This document shows, one piece after another, positions 15,321-23,700 of a DNA stretch of 32,348 nucleotides (positions are counted from its first letter, which is position 1; the number at the start of each line of letters is the position of its first letter). Location: the IMG/VR virus record IMGVR_UViG_3300020119_000082, positions 1-32,348 of that record; one strand, 5' to 3'. The position numbers and the translations under genes were made by a program. This DNA is from a virus. The notes under the pieces are model-generated. The model had not been told where the DNA came from. It made no database searches and saw nothing but the letters and a program-made list of their open reading frames with translations.

Positions 15321-16844
15321 ATGCAGAAAACTGCTCAAAAAAGAAGCGTTCTCAATAAGTTAAGGGAGATGACCAACGTTAGTGGCATTGCCGCTGAGAA
15401 GTTCTTCAATCCTGAATTCCAGAGAGTTATGGAAAGCTTACGCGAGAAGGACGACCAAATTAGGTCACTTGTGGCTGGCGAGTCTATTGGCATGGGCGAT
15501 CCTGGCAATGATTCTATTGCTTTGAAGGATCTTCTCAAATCATCCAAGTCTAATCTAAATCGCAGAGAGTATATGTCTGCTATTGCTGATCTTGGAAGAT
15601 TTCATAAGAAGCTTTTCGATGTGGTTCAACAAATTTCTAAGCTCAGCTTTGATGTCGATCAAGTTCATCATGAATTCCTTTTTAAGGATTTAGATGACGA
15701 GAAGAAGCAACATCTACACGATTTGAAAAGTCGTTTTGCTCACAATCATCGTATGGAGATGATCAAAGAAGCCAGTGTTATGGACTTCTTTTACAATATC
15801 GGTACCAAGCGTGGTCGTGCACTTGCTGCTTGGGAAAAGAGATATCCAAAGCAAGTTGGTAAGCTTAAGAAGGATACTGCCATGTTGCAGGGCCGTTCAG
15901 AAGCTTTACTACAGCAAGTCTTATCTGCTTTGAAAGAAATGGCTTCTGCCCGCTCTACTCGTAATGTAGACTCTTACACCAAGGCCGCTGACAAGATTAC
16001 TAAGGCTTATCAAAACTATGATAAGAGCTTCCGCGATTATTATACTACTAACGTTAAAGGCTTCTTAGAAAAAGTTGAGTTAATTTCTCCAACTGAGAAG
16101 ATGGATAAGAAAGACACTAAGCAAATGGGTGGTCAAGAAGTTCCTATTGGTGCGCCTGATACCATTAAAGATCCTGAAAAGCAGTTTGGTGTACCGCCAA
16201 CTGTGGATGATCCTGGACTTCAAGGTGGCGCAGTGCCAGGTACCGCTCGTCCTGCAACTGATAATATTGGACCTCATCCTGCAATTCTTGAACAACAGAG
16301 ACAAGAGGGAGAGAGCGAGCCTATTCCATTGGTTCAGAGAAAAGCGCCAAATGTTCCGTCTTTGGATATGCCAACCAATAGAGTTGGTCCTCCATCTGGA
16401 ATGAGTGATCCTGCGCTATCTCCTACTATGTTATCTCCTGGTCAGCTTGGTCAAGCAGGCCCAGCTATCCCATCGGCTCCACGAGTTCCATCTATTTCTC
16501 AACCAGGTTATGGTTCTGGTGTAATGCTTCCATCCAATCCACCATCTCGTCACACCCAGCCATATGGCTCTGCATTTATGGGAAGTCCTGCACCAGGCAC
16601 TCAAGCTGGCGTTGCTCCTCCAGCCAATGCACCTCCTGCTGAATTTAAGAGTGATCAAGTGGCCCGTGAAATGGGATACAACGTAGAAGCTCATAAGCAA
16701 TTCTACAATGCATTAGAAAGTTTGGCAGGCGAGGATCCAATCGTTCTTGCATCTTTTATTGCTAAGTACGCACGTAAGATTCAGTCAACCGACCTTAAGA
16801 CATCTATTGAGTTACTACAAATCGTCAAACGAATCAAGGGGTAA
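15321..16844 (+). CDS. Coiled-coil protein with long Pro/Gly linker, probable head/neck component
   Basis: A 507-aa protein of unknown family. Residues 1-250 are helical and heptad-rich, for example VMESLREKDDQIRSLV and FHKKLFDVVQQISKL. Residues about 255-445 are a Pro/Gly/Ser-rich disordered linker. The last 60 residues form a compact helical cap (VAREMGYNVEAHKQFYNALE, then IVLASFIAKYARKIQ). An AAGGG ribosome site precedes the ATG after a 65-nt gap that contains a 6-bp inverted repeat (TCAGTA/TACTGA, 279-296 of kb 15). It lies directly after the portal, where neck, scaffold or core proteins often sit; that role is inferred. There are no catalytic motifs. Confidence 0.75.
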   Translation: MQKTAQKRSVLNKLREMTNVSGIAAEKFFNPEFQRVMESLREKDDQIRSLVAGESIGMGDPGNDSIALKDLLKSSKSNLNRREYMSAIADLGRFHKKLFDVVQQISKLSFDVDQVHHEFLFKDLDDEKKQHLHDLKSRFAHNHRMEMIKEASVMDFFYNIGTKRGRALAAWEKRYPKQVGKLKKDTAMLQGRSEALLQQVLSALKEMASARSTRNVDSYTKAADKITKAYQNYDKSFRDYYTTNVKGFLEKVELISPTEKMDKKDTKQMGGQEVPIGAPDTIKDPEKQFGVPPTVDDPGLQGGAVPGTARPATDNIGPHPAILEQQRQEGESEPIPLVQRKAPNVPSLDMPTNRVGPPSGMSDPALSPTMLSPGQLGQAGPAIPSAPRVPSISQPGYGSGVMLPSNPPSRHTQPYGSAFMGSPAPGTQAGVAPPANAPPAEFKSDQVAREMGYNVEAHKQFYNALESLAGEDPIVLASFIAKYARKIQSTDLKTSIELLQIVKRIKG

Positions 16845-16849
16845 CTACT

Positions 16850-17980
16850 GTGGGTAATGAGGTAGAAAAGGTTAAAACCGATGTTTCTTTGACTGAGCTT
16901 GTCAATTCATTTGCACGAGCCTGGCAGTCTTTGCTTAGTAGAAAGCCAAGCAAAGAACAATTAGCCATGTTCATTGCTCAGAATTCGCTTGAAACTGGCA
17001 ATAGAAAAAGCATGTTCAATTACAACATTGGTAATATCATAGCTGGAAATTCTGGTTATGATTACTTTTTAGGTAATGATACTAATAGGGGCAAACCTAT
17101 CGTACAGCATTTCAGGGCTTATAAAACACTTGATGAGGGCGTTCTAGATTATTTGAAACTTCTTCATAATGGATATCCTCAAGCTTTTGCCGCCGCTAGT
17201 ACGGGTGATCCTAAAAACTATGCTCATTCCTTACTCGAAAATCCAAAGCGTCAATACTATGATGCAACCGTAGAAAAGAACTATGCTATTGGTATGGGTA
17301 GAGGGTATAATCAATATATGAAGTCACCTGAATTTGATCAGGCATATAGAAGTGCAGTTGGTGGCGAAGCACCTCCAAAGGAACCTGATAATATGGTAGC
17401 AACAAAAGACAAAGATGACTTCATTAGTAGATACTTAAAGAAGCACAAAAATCAGGGAGACGTCTATCAACAGATAGGACAGTCATCCACTCCAAGCCAG
17501 TCTGCGCCATCTGGAGCGGCTCCATCCGGGAACATGCCTGCTAATATCAGTAATCTTTTGAGTGGATTTTTACAGCACGTTACCGCTTCTGAAAAACTAA
17601 ATAAGAAACTATACGAACAATTCTTGCCAATTAACCATATGGTTATTCGTGTAACTGCCAATACTACAACAGATGCTGTCGAGTTTTCTAGGATACTCTG
17701 TTCGGCACTTAAAGAAGAACTAATGGCTGACGCCTTTACCCACACAGATGGTAATGTGGTGGAAGTTGAGTGTTCTATCCGTGGACCAGGACAGGCTTGT
17801 TTTAATACTACCCAACAACTTACTAACGCTGTAGCAGATGCTTTTAAACAAGCTACCGCTAAAATAGGAGGAGTTGCGGTTAATACCCAATTCTTTACCA
17901 ATAAGACATCATCTTATCAGCAAATCAATTACAAATTTGCCGCCAATCAACACAGGAAGTTCCTGCTAAAATTTGTATAA
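16850..17980 (+). CDS. Virion-type peptidoglycan hydrolase (glucosaminidase/lysozyme-like)
   Basis: A 376-aa protein starting at GTG, with an AAGGGG ribosome site 8 nt upstream. Residues 13-155 resemble the glucosaminidase (FlgJ/LytG-like) lysozyme fold. AMFIAQNSLETGNRKSMFN carries the catalytic-type Glu48 in the L-E-T/S-G motif, followed by NYNIGNI (N-x-x-x-G-N-I), FRAYKTLDEGVLDYLKLL and a late NPKRQYYDATVEKNYA helix. These enzymes cut the sugar backbone of peptidoglycan. There is no signal peptide, and it sits among virion genes, so local wall opening during DNA entry fits better than host lysis. A Ser/Pro/Ala linker (about 200-230) leads to an unrecognised C-terminal alpha/beta domain (240-376). 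The 5-nt spacing from the preceding gene indicates one transcript. Confidence 0.78.
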   Translation: MGNEVEKVKTDVSLTELVNSFARAWQSLLSRKPSKEQLAMFIAQNSLETGNRKSMFNYNIGNIIAGNSGYDYFLGNDTNRGKPIVQHFRAYKTLDEGVLDYLKLLHNGYPQAFAAASTGDPKNYAHSLLENPKRQYYDATVEKNYAIGMGRGYNQYMKSPEFDQAYRSAVGGEAPPKEPDNMVATKDKDDFISRYLKKHKNQGDVYQQIGQSSTPSQSAPSGAAPSGNMPANISNLLSGFLQHVTASEKLNKKLYEQFLPINHMVIRVTANTTTDAVEFSRILCSALKEELMADAFTHTDGNVVEVECSIRGPGQACFNTTQQLTNAVADAFKQATAKIGGVAVNTQFFTNKTSSYQQINYKFAANQHRKFLLKFV

Positions 17981-17989
17981 GGAAACAAA

Positions 17990-18415
17990 ATGGTAACACT
18001 AGAAGAAGTTTTACAGACGGTGCAGGAATGCAATGACGGAGGCCGTACCAAGACTTTAGCCGAATTCATTGCCACTATCTTCAAAGATAAGTTCATCGAA
18101 ATTTATTTGGGCGATTCATATGAAGAAGTAAGTATGGAACAAACTTCACAGGCATATCCTGCTGTTTTCTGTGGAAAAGTAGTTGCAGCATATAAAGAAT
18201 GTTTAGTTCTTAATTCTGTTTATGTTGAAAATAAGAAACTAGTCCTTGGCAATTTAGTTTTTGTAAGTGAAAGAGCTATTAGAGGACTTAATGAAATTGA
18301 TGGTAAGGGAACTATGGAAGAAATGTTCCTGAGAAGCTCTGAGTCTATAGAAATCAAAAGACACTTTATTGACGGGTATCCTCTAAAACCACGTCCAAGA
18401 ACTCCAAAGAAATAA
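17990..18415 (+). CDS. Small beta-rich protein, possible Sm-like fold
   Basis: A 141-aa protein. The N-terminal 30 residues are helical. Residues 34-102 alternate like a five-stranded small barrel: FIEIYLGDSYEEV, then CGKVVAAYKECLVLNSVYVE, then KLVLGNLVFVSERAIRGL. The order (helix, strand, bent strand ending G-x-V-x-x-x-x-x-x-L-V-L, then L-G-x-x-x-x-x-x-x-x-I) follows the Sm1/Sm2 pattern of LSm/Hfq-type proteins, with an insertion after strand 1. That fold assignment is my pattern reading, not an established homology. An alternative is a small beta-barrel virion adaptor. The ribosome site AAGGA is good. The gene is 9 nt after the hydrolase gene and 6 nt before the next gene. Confidence 0.7.
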   Translation: MVTLEEVLQTVQECNDGGRTKTLAEFIATIFKDKFIEIYLGDSYEEVSMEQTSQAYPAVFCGKVVAAYKECLVLNSVYVENKKLVLGNLVFVSERAIRGLNEIDGKGTMEEMFLRSSESIEIKRHFIDGYPLKPRPRTPKK

Positions 18416-18421
18416 TGTCCT

Positions 18422-19072
18422 ATGCACGATACCGAATCACTTCTCAAACTAGCTTCCGAATTTGAAGCAGGCTGTGTCAACAGCTTGGAGAAGCTTGCGC
18501 GCAAGCGCAAGTCTCCAGTTGAGGAGTATCGTCGTGATAATGACAATGCTGAGGAAGAAAAGGTTATTGATCTAACTGGTGCTACCGATTTTTCTTATTC
18601 CGCTATTATGCGTGAAATGAGACAAGAAGCTGATAAAGAACAGGTTAGATTATTTTTAACTATGTTCAAGAAAGAGTTTGATAATGCTGTGAAGCAGAAG
18701 TTACAAAAGCCAGAGAAAGTAGCTTTACAAAATTCTTTAATTAGATTCAACAAGAGACATAAAGTTAAGTGTAAGAAGAAATTAATCAAGAACGCCGCTG
18801 TTTCTGAGTTAGGAGATCCCACTCTAGTAGGCAGATATTTAGCTGATATCGTTAGATTCACTATCAACAAAATTCCACTTGAAAGAAGAGCTAAGGCATT
18901 AGAGAGTCTACGTAAGAAGTTTTACGCTTTTAATGCAGATGAAATTTCTCAGAAGGTACTTCCTCCAACAGCAGCAATTGGACAGTCTATTACTTTCGTT
19001 AAGCACGTATTGATTAATCAAAATCCATCATATATTCGTGAAGTTCTTAATAACCTGGCGGGTCATTTATGA
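18422..19072 (+). CDS. Hypothetical basic helical protein
   Basis: A 216-aa protein of unknown family. An acidic segment (VEEYRRDNDNAEEEKVIDL) follows a short N-terminal helix, then basic helices run to the end. These include QKPEKVALQNSLIRFNKR, KVKCKKKLIKNAA, a segment LVGRYLADIVRFTINKIP and the final YIREVLNNLAGHL. There are no enzymatic motifs. The start lacks a visible ribosome site and lies 6 nt after the previous stop, so coupling is likely. The stop overlaps the phosphatase start as ATGA. The net basic helical character could suit nucleic-acid or capsid binding (inference). Confidence 0.7.
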   Translation: MHDTESLLKLASEFEAGCVNSLEKLARKRKSPVEEYRRDNDNAEEEKVIDLTGATDFSYSAIMREMRQEADKEQVRLFLTMFKKEFDNAVKQKLQKPEKVALQNSLIRFNKRHKVKCKKKLIKNAAVSELGDPTLVGRYLADIVRFTINKIPLERRAKALESLRKKFYAFNADEISQKVLPPTAAIGQSITFVKHVLINQNPSYIREVLNNLAGHL

Positions 19073-19845
19073 TACACAGGTTAAGAAAAGTTACTGACGA
19101 ATTGTATCGAGGCAGTGCGCCATCTCCAAAAGATGTGGCTTGGTTAAAAGAAAATCTAGGAATCAAAAAGATAGTTAGCTTAGATGAATTAGCTGGTCAA
19201 AGAATAAATAGGGCTTGCAAATTATTAGGTATCAAACACATTATGTGTCCCATTGATATACATAATGCTAAATCAGACCTTATTAAATTTCTAAGTCATG
19301 ATTTGAAAAAGCTTCTTCTAGAAGACGGTCCTACTTATGTTCATTGTGCTGAGGGTAAAGATAGAACTGGATTAGCAGTTGCTTTAGTACAATGTAAATA
19401 TCTTGGTAAAGATCCAGAAGAAGCTATTGAAGAAGCAAAAGCCCTTGGTTTTGGCTTAGATGTACCAGAAAAGCCAATCCATCTTTTTGAGAAGGTCATA
19501 CGCTCTTGTAAGCCTGCAAAGGATACTAACAGTGCTGATATAGTTTCTAACGAACGAGAGTACATTTCGGATAATCGAGATACCTTTTTGGATGAGGGGC
19601 ATCAGGGTTCCTTTGCCCCGTACCTAAATCAAACCAAGCAGAATCCGATGGATGCTCTCTATAATTTCGTAATGGAACAGAATCCTACTCGTGAGAATTA
19701 CCATCATGGTAAGCCAATAAAAGAGTATGATCCTGAGGCAGAAGAAATTCCAGAAGGTGTCCCAATGGTTGGCGTTTACGACAACGAGGCGGGCGGCCGA
19801 GGCTTCGGGCCAGCAGAAAATAACGGTGGATTTATCTATGATTAA
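19069..19845 (+). CDS. Tyrosine/dual-specificity protein phosphatase
   Basis: A 258-aa protein. Residues 1-145 are a cysteine-dependent phosphatase of the tyrosine/dual-specificity fold. It opens with ELYRGSAPSPKDVAWLKENLGIKKIVSLD, typical of the family. The P-loop YVHCAEGKDRTG holds the CX5R signature with nucleophile C93 and R99, and D63 (CPIDIH), 30 residues upstream, is a good general acid. Such enzymes remove phosphate from Tyr or Ser/Thr, or from phosphoinositides or nucleotides in some branches. Residues about 150-258 are an acidic, Pro/Gly/Tyr-rich extension with no known domain, reminiscent of the nucleotidyltransferase tail. Its ATG overlaps the preceding stop by 4 nt and its end overlaps the next gene by 8 nt. 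All catalytic residues are present. Substrate and virion location are unknown. Confidence 0.85.
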   Translation: MIHRLRKVTDELYRGSAPSPKDVAWLKENLGIKKIVSLDELAGQRINRACKLLGIKHIMCPIDIHNAKSDLIKFLSHDLKKLLLEDGPTYVHCAEGKDRTGLAVALVQCKYLGKDPEEAIEEAKALGFGLDVPEKPIHLFEKVIRSCKPAKDTNSADIVSNEREYISDNRDTFLDEGHQGSFAPYLNQTKQNPMDALYNFVMEQNPTRENYHHGKPIKEYDPEAEEIPEGVPMVGVYDNEAGGRGFGPAENNGGFIYD

Positions 19846-20476
19846 GAAGGCGTACGCAGTACAAATGACCTATGATGTGACTGATGCTGAAAAGAATCAG
19901 GCAGAAAAGGCACTTTTGTATTTTGAACATACTTCTAAGTCCCTTCAATTAGCTTCTTACCATTTAGATATCATGAATACTCCTTTTAAGGATAACCCAG
20001 AAGTGGACCCTAAGGAAGTTATGAAGGCTAGGGCCGCTATCAGAAGGTTTCGTGACAAGTCCATTGAGAACTTTAACGAATTCAAGCGCCAGGCTTTTCA
20101 GTGCGTTAATGTAATGCACGTTTTTGAATCTGATACTCAAACTTTGAAACTAATGAAATCCTTCATTTCATCTATTGATGAACTTGAGGTTAAAGTAAAT
20201 AAATTCTCAGAGCTATTTGCTGATCTTGAGGCTAAGTCGTTTCCTCAGGATGTTGTCAAGTCCCTGGAAGATATCCAGCAACAGTGTGAGGATATCGAAG
20301 AGATTATTGATGAAAGAATCAAAAATCATATTCAAACCAATATCTTAGCTACTAGCTGGGTAGATAATGTCAGTAATGACTTGCAGGTTAAGATTCAAGA
20401 AAAAACCCCACTGATTGTTGATCTTTTCAATCAAAGGCAGGACCAACTCAACGACATGATAAAGGAGAGAACCTAA
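19838..20476 (+). CDS. Hypothetical helical/coiled-coil protein
   Basis: A 212-aa protein starting MIKKAYAVQMTYDVTD. I chose the ATG at 19838 because GGTGGA lies 8 nt upstream and the frame further upstream encodes only unrelated sequence overlapping the phosphatase gene. The protein is almost all helix: residues 15-45, 60-95, then heptad-like stretches such as LMKSFISSIDELEVKVNKFS and VVKSLEDIQQQCEDIEEII, and a final amphipathic segment. It overlaps the phosphatase stop by 8 nt. There are no recognisable catalytic motifs. It could be a chaperone, scaffold or connector component, from position only. Confidence 0.75.
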   Translation: MIKKAYAVQMTYDVTDAEKNQAEKALLYFEHTSKSLQLASYHLDIMNTPFKDNPEVDPKEVMKARAAIRRFRDKSIENFNEFKRQAFQCVNVMHVFESDTQTLKLMKSFISSIDELEVKVNKFSELFADLEAKSFPQDVVKSLEDIQQQCEDIEEIIDERIKNHIQTNILATSWVDNVSNDLQVKIQEKTPLIVDLFNQRQDQLNDMIKERT

Positions 20477-20591
20477 CAACCAGGCAACTAAACTGGTGGT
20501 TATAATGGGAATATTAAAATATATGATTGAAGTTACTGCCAGAAATGGAAAATTTGTGGTAATAATCCATTATAATTAGTATCCATTGAGA

Positions 20592-20608
20592 TTCTCCCAA
20601 TTGGAGAG
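20592..20608 (+). promoter_or_regulatory. Possible Shine-Dalgarno-sequestering hairpin
   Basis: TCTCC at 593-597 of kb 20 pairs with GGAGA at 603-607 across a CAATT loop, burying the ribosome site of the 51-aa gene that starts at 20614. The stem is only 5-6 bp, so it may modulate rather than block translation. The 137-nt gap before the gene also contains two TATAAT hexamers (20501-20506 and 20571-20576), neither with a good -35 box. The gap shows nothing else recognisable. Confidence 0.3.
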
Positions 20609-20613
20609 CATAG

Positions 20614-20769
20614 ATGTTCATAAAACGCGGTGACGGAAAAATATTATCAGTTGTTGAAACTGAAGAGATGACTGAAGAGCAGAAAAAGAATGCTCGCGAT
20701 CTTGCTAATAAGAACGTTAAGCAGTCCGTCTCAACCGATGCTTCCATTGATAAGAAGCCACAGGAATAA
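20614..20769 (+). CDS. Small hypothetical protein (51 aa)
   Basis: A short gene of 51 codons plus TAA. It starts MFIKRGDGKILSVVETEEMT and continues with a charged helix (EEQKKNARDLANKNVKQS) and a polar tail. The N-terminal F-I-K-R-G-D-G-K-I-L-S-V-V looks like a beta hairpin. A GGAGAG ribosome site lies 6 nt upstream of the ATG, and the stop is 3 nt before the protease-scaffold start, a spacing typical of this operon. No family is recognised. Its position just before a protease-scaffold gene suggests a small head-assembly factor (inference). Confidence 0.7.
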   Translation: MFIKRGDGKILSVVETEEMTEEQKKNARDLANKNVKQSVSTDASIDKKPQE

Positions 20770-20772
20770 CTT

Positions 20773-23700
20773 ATGTCATTTGTTAAACTAGGCGAAGCAA
20801 CTGAAATTAAACTAGAGAACGCAGATTCCTGTGTCCCTCAAGTGAACGCAGAGATTTTGGAGAACTTTAGAAAGTTTGCACAGAACCTAAAGAAGATTGC
20901 TCCAAAAGCTGAAGACTTCTTATATTTTTCTGCTGTTATGATGCATGCCGCTGAGGCTTCAGCATTAAACGATGATGGAACTCCTAGATTAAATGTAAAA
21001 GGCGAATCCGTCCAAGTAGGATGGGATAAAAGTGGAAACACTTGGCGCTGGATGAGCAATGACCCAAGTATTAAGCCTTACAAGAATTCCAATGGAGATA
21101 TCTTTCCAGAAGAAGAACTCGTTAAAGCATATAAGAAGTGGGTCGGAAAGCCTCTTTGCATAGATCATAAGTCCTCCTCGGTAGATCATGTAAGAGGCTT
21201 TATTGTTGATACCTATTATGATCGCAATCTCAAGAGAGTAATTGCTCTATGCGCCTTAGACAAGGCTGGGTATCAACAACTAGCAAGACAAGTTGCTACT
21301 GGAGTTTCTAACTGTGTGTCCATGGGTACCGCAGTTGGTCGCGCAATCTGTTCTGATTGTGCCCGAGTAGCTAGAACCGAAGCTGATTTCTGTGACCATA
21401 TGCGCAGGAAGACTTGCTACGGTGAAATTAACGTAGACTTAAACCCAATTGAATTATCCATTGTAGTTAACGGTGCCGATCCAAAGGCTAACATCAAGCA
21501 TATCATTGCTGCCGCTAACACGCTAAATGCTTATGTTGAAAACAAGCAACAAGAGCTTAGCAAGTTGGCAGACAAATTTACAGCCAATTTCAACTTCGAT
21601 GTTGGTGGATCAGATCAAGGCAAAGTTACTAACGTAACTGTTAACGCTTCAGATTTAGAGACATTCCGTAAGGATGTTGACAAAGCTATTGCAGATTTCC
21701 AGAGTTTGCAATCTTCATTAAAAGAAGAAAATATGCAAGGACATGGTAATGATCTTGCATCTAATCAATTGTTGGGGGATGAAACTCCGACATCTGATTC
21801 TGGATTGGCTCCCCCACACGCAAGATATGCATCCTATGAAGTAGGAGCAGATGCTATCGAAACTCTTCGAGAGACTATGAAGGTCATCGAAGCCAAGTTG
21901 GGCCAAACGAAAGAAAGCTTGGAAAAGTTAGCAAAAACTTCTACAAAAACACAAGAGGAAAATATGTCAGGTACAAACATCAATAAGCAGGGTTATTACC
22001 AAGGTGCAGGTGGCGTTAACGAGCCGACCCCAGGACAAGCTAAGTATCCGAAAGATCCTCTAAACGAACAACTTCGTGAAAAAGAGGATAAGCAGATGGT
22101 CGGTCAATCTCCATTCCCAGGTGTGGGATCAGTTGACGGCATGCACCCATCTCCGGATTCTGCTGAAACATCTGATGAGTTAGAGCGCAAGAAGTTGCTC
22201 GCTCGTGCAGAAGCAGAAGAGAGAGCCCAGAAGCGTCAAGCAATTGTCGAAGCTGCTAAGAATGCTCTTAATCAAAAGACCGCATACTTTCAGGGTGGTG
22301 GTGGCGTAAACGAGCCAACCCCAGGTAAGCAAAAGTATCCAGTTGACAAACTTGAGTATACCCTTCGTGAGAAGGAAGATAAGCACATGGTTGGTCAGAA
22401 GCCATTCCCAGGTGTTGGTCCAGTTGATGGTCTTCATCCATCTCCTTCCTCCGCTGAGACTTCTGATGAACTAAAGCGTAAGGAAATGCTACGTAGAGCC
22501 AGTGCTCTATCTGCTAAGTTTGCTTATGCAACCAATACAGATGGAAGCCGCAACAAGGCTGACAGTGCTTGGGAAGTTTATCGTGGCGACAAGTTAATCC
22601 TTACCGCTTCTGTACAAGATTTATCTGGCGGTCAAGTTGATAAGCTTTATCCAGGAATTGCTACCACCGAATTCGGTGCCAGCTTACTTGAGAAAGTAAA
22701 GACTCATGGAGTACAGAAAGTTGCATCTCTTGTAAAGAGTGCACAAGCCGCTCCTCCAGCCCCACCCGGTGGCGGTGAGTCAGCTCCTCCTACAGCCGAT
22801 TCTTCTGCTCCTCCAGCGGGCGGAGCTGATGCTGGTCCTCCAGCCGAAGATAAGGGCAAGTCTGGTGATCCAAAGGCCGCTGCTGGCGAACTAGCTGAGA
22901 AGGTCAGAGACCTAAGCTCAGATTTGGTTGAAGCAGTTAGAGCATTGACTGGTGAGCAAGCAGAAATGGGAGAAATGGAAGGCGCAGCACCTCCAGCAGG
23001 TGGTCCAGAAATGGGCGCAGCCGCTTCCTTTAGTACCAAGACTCTCAACACTATCAGAAAAGACCTCAATGGTGCACTTACCCAGGCCATGAAGGAAGCA
23101 GTTGCTACCTTAAATGACCACGCACAAGAATTGGATATGATCTCTGGTCTATACGACAAGGGTGCTGTATCTGGTAATAACCAAGAGTTCGTTGGAACGA
23201 TTGTTGAGGATGCGCTAACCGAAGCCAAGACTGCTGTTGCAGATGGATTCAAGTTGATGACCGCTTTCGTCAAGTACGCTCGTGGAACTAAGGCTATTGT
23301 CAAGCGCGCAGAAATTGAACGTGAACTTGAGGCACTAGCTGAAGGAGAAACTATGACAGGCGAACAAGACGCCAACAACGGCGATGATTTAATGGACATG
23401 ATTGCCGACACCAACGCAGACTTGGATGCCGTCAATGAAATGCTTAGTGATGATAACGATCACTTCGGAACAGGTGAACCACACTTCGAATCTATGGAAG
23501 GCGAAGATGGTCTAGCTCTTATGAGCAATGATGCTACCCCATTGAAGGCAGATGATGCTAACGATGTTAAGGTTGACGTCAAGCCAGAGTTGCTAGATAA
23601 GCTTGGTCCACTAGGAACTACAGCTTCTTTCGAGACTAAGGCTGGCCGTGCTGCTCTAAGAGCTAAGCTAGCTGCTGACGCACTTGGCAAGGAAGAGGAT

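Noticed and set aside
19727-19837. N-terminal extension of the 19838-20476 gene reaching back into the phosphatase gene
   Set aside because: The extra 37 residues are encoded out of frame over the phosphatase 3' end and have unrelated composition. A good ribosome site favours 19838.
20505-20579. A 24-codon frame in the gap before the 51-aa gene, with GGTGG upstream
   Set aside because: It is very short and ends in TAG, which no complete gene here uses. It shows no motif, and its ATG overlaps a TATAAT hexamer. It is more likely leader sequence.
22704-23435. A 243-codon minus-strand frame inside the protease-scaffold gene
   Set aside because: It is antisense to a plus-strand Ala/Pro/Glu-rich coding region and is compositionally a mirror, with no motif or ribosome site.
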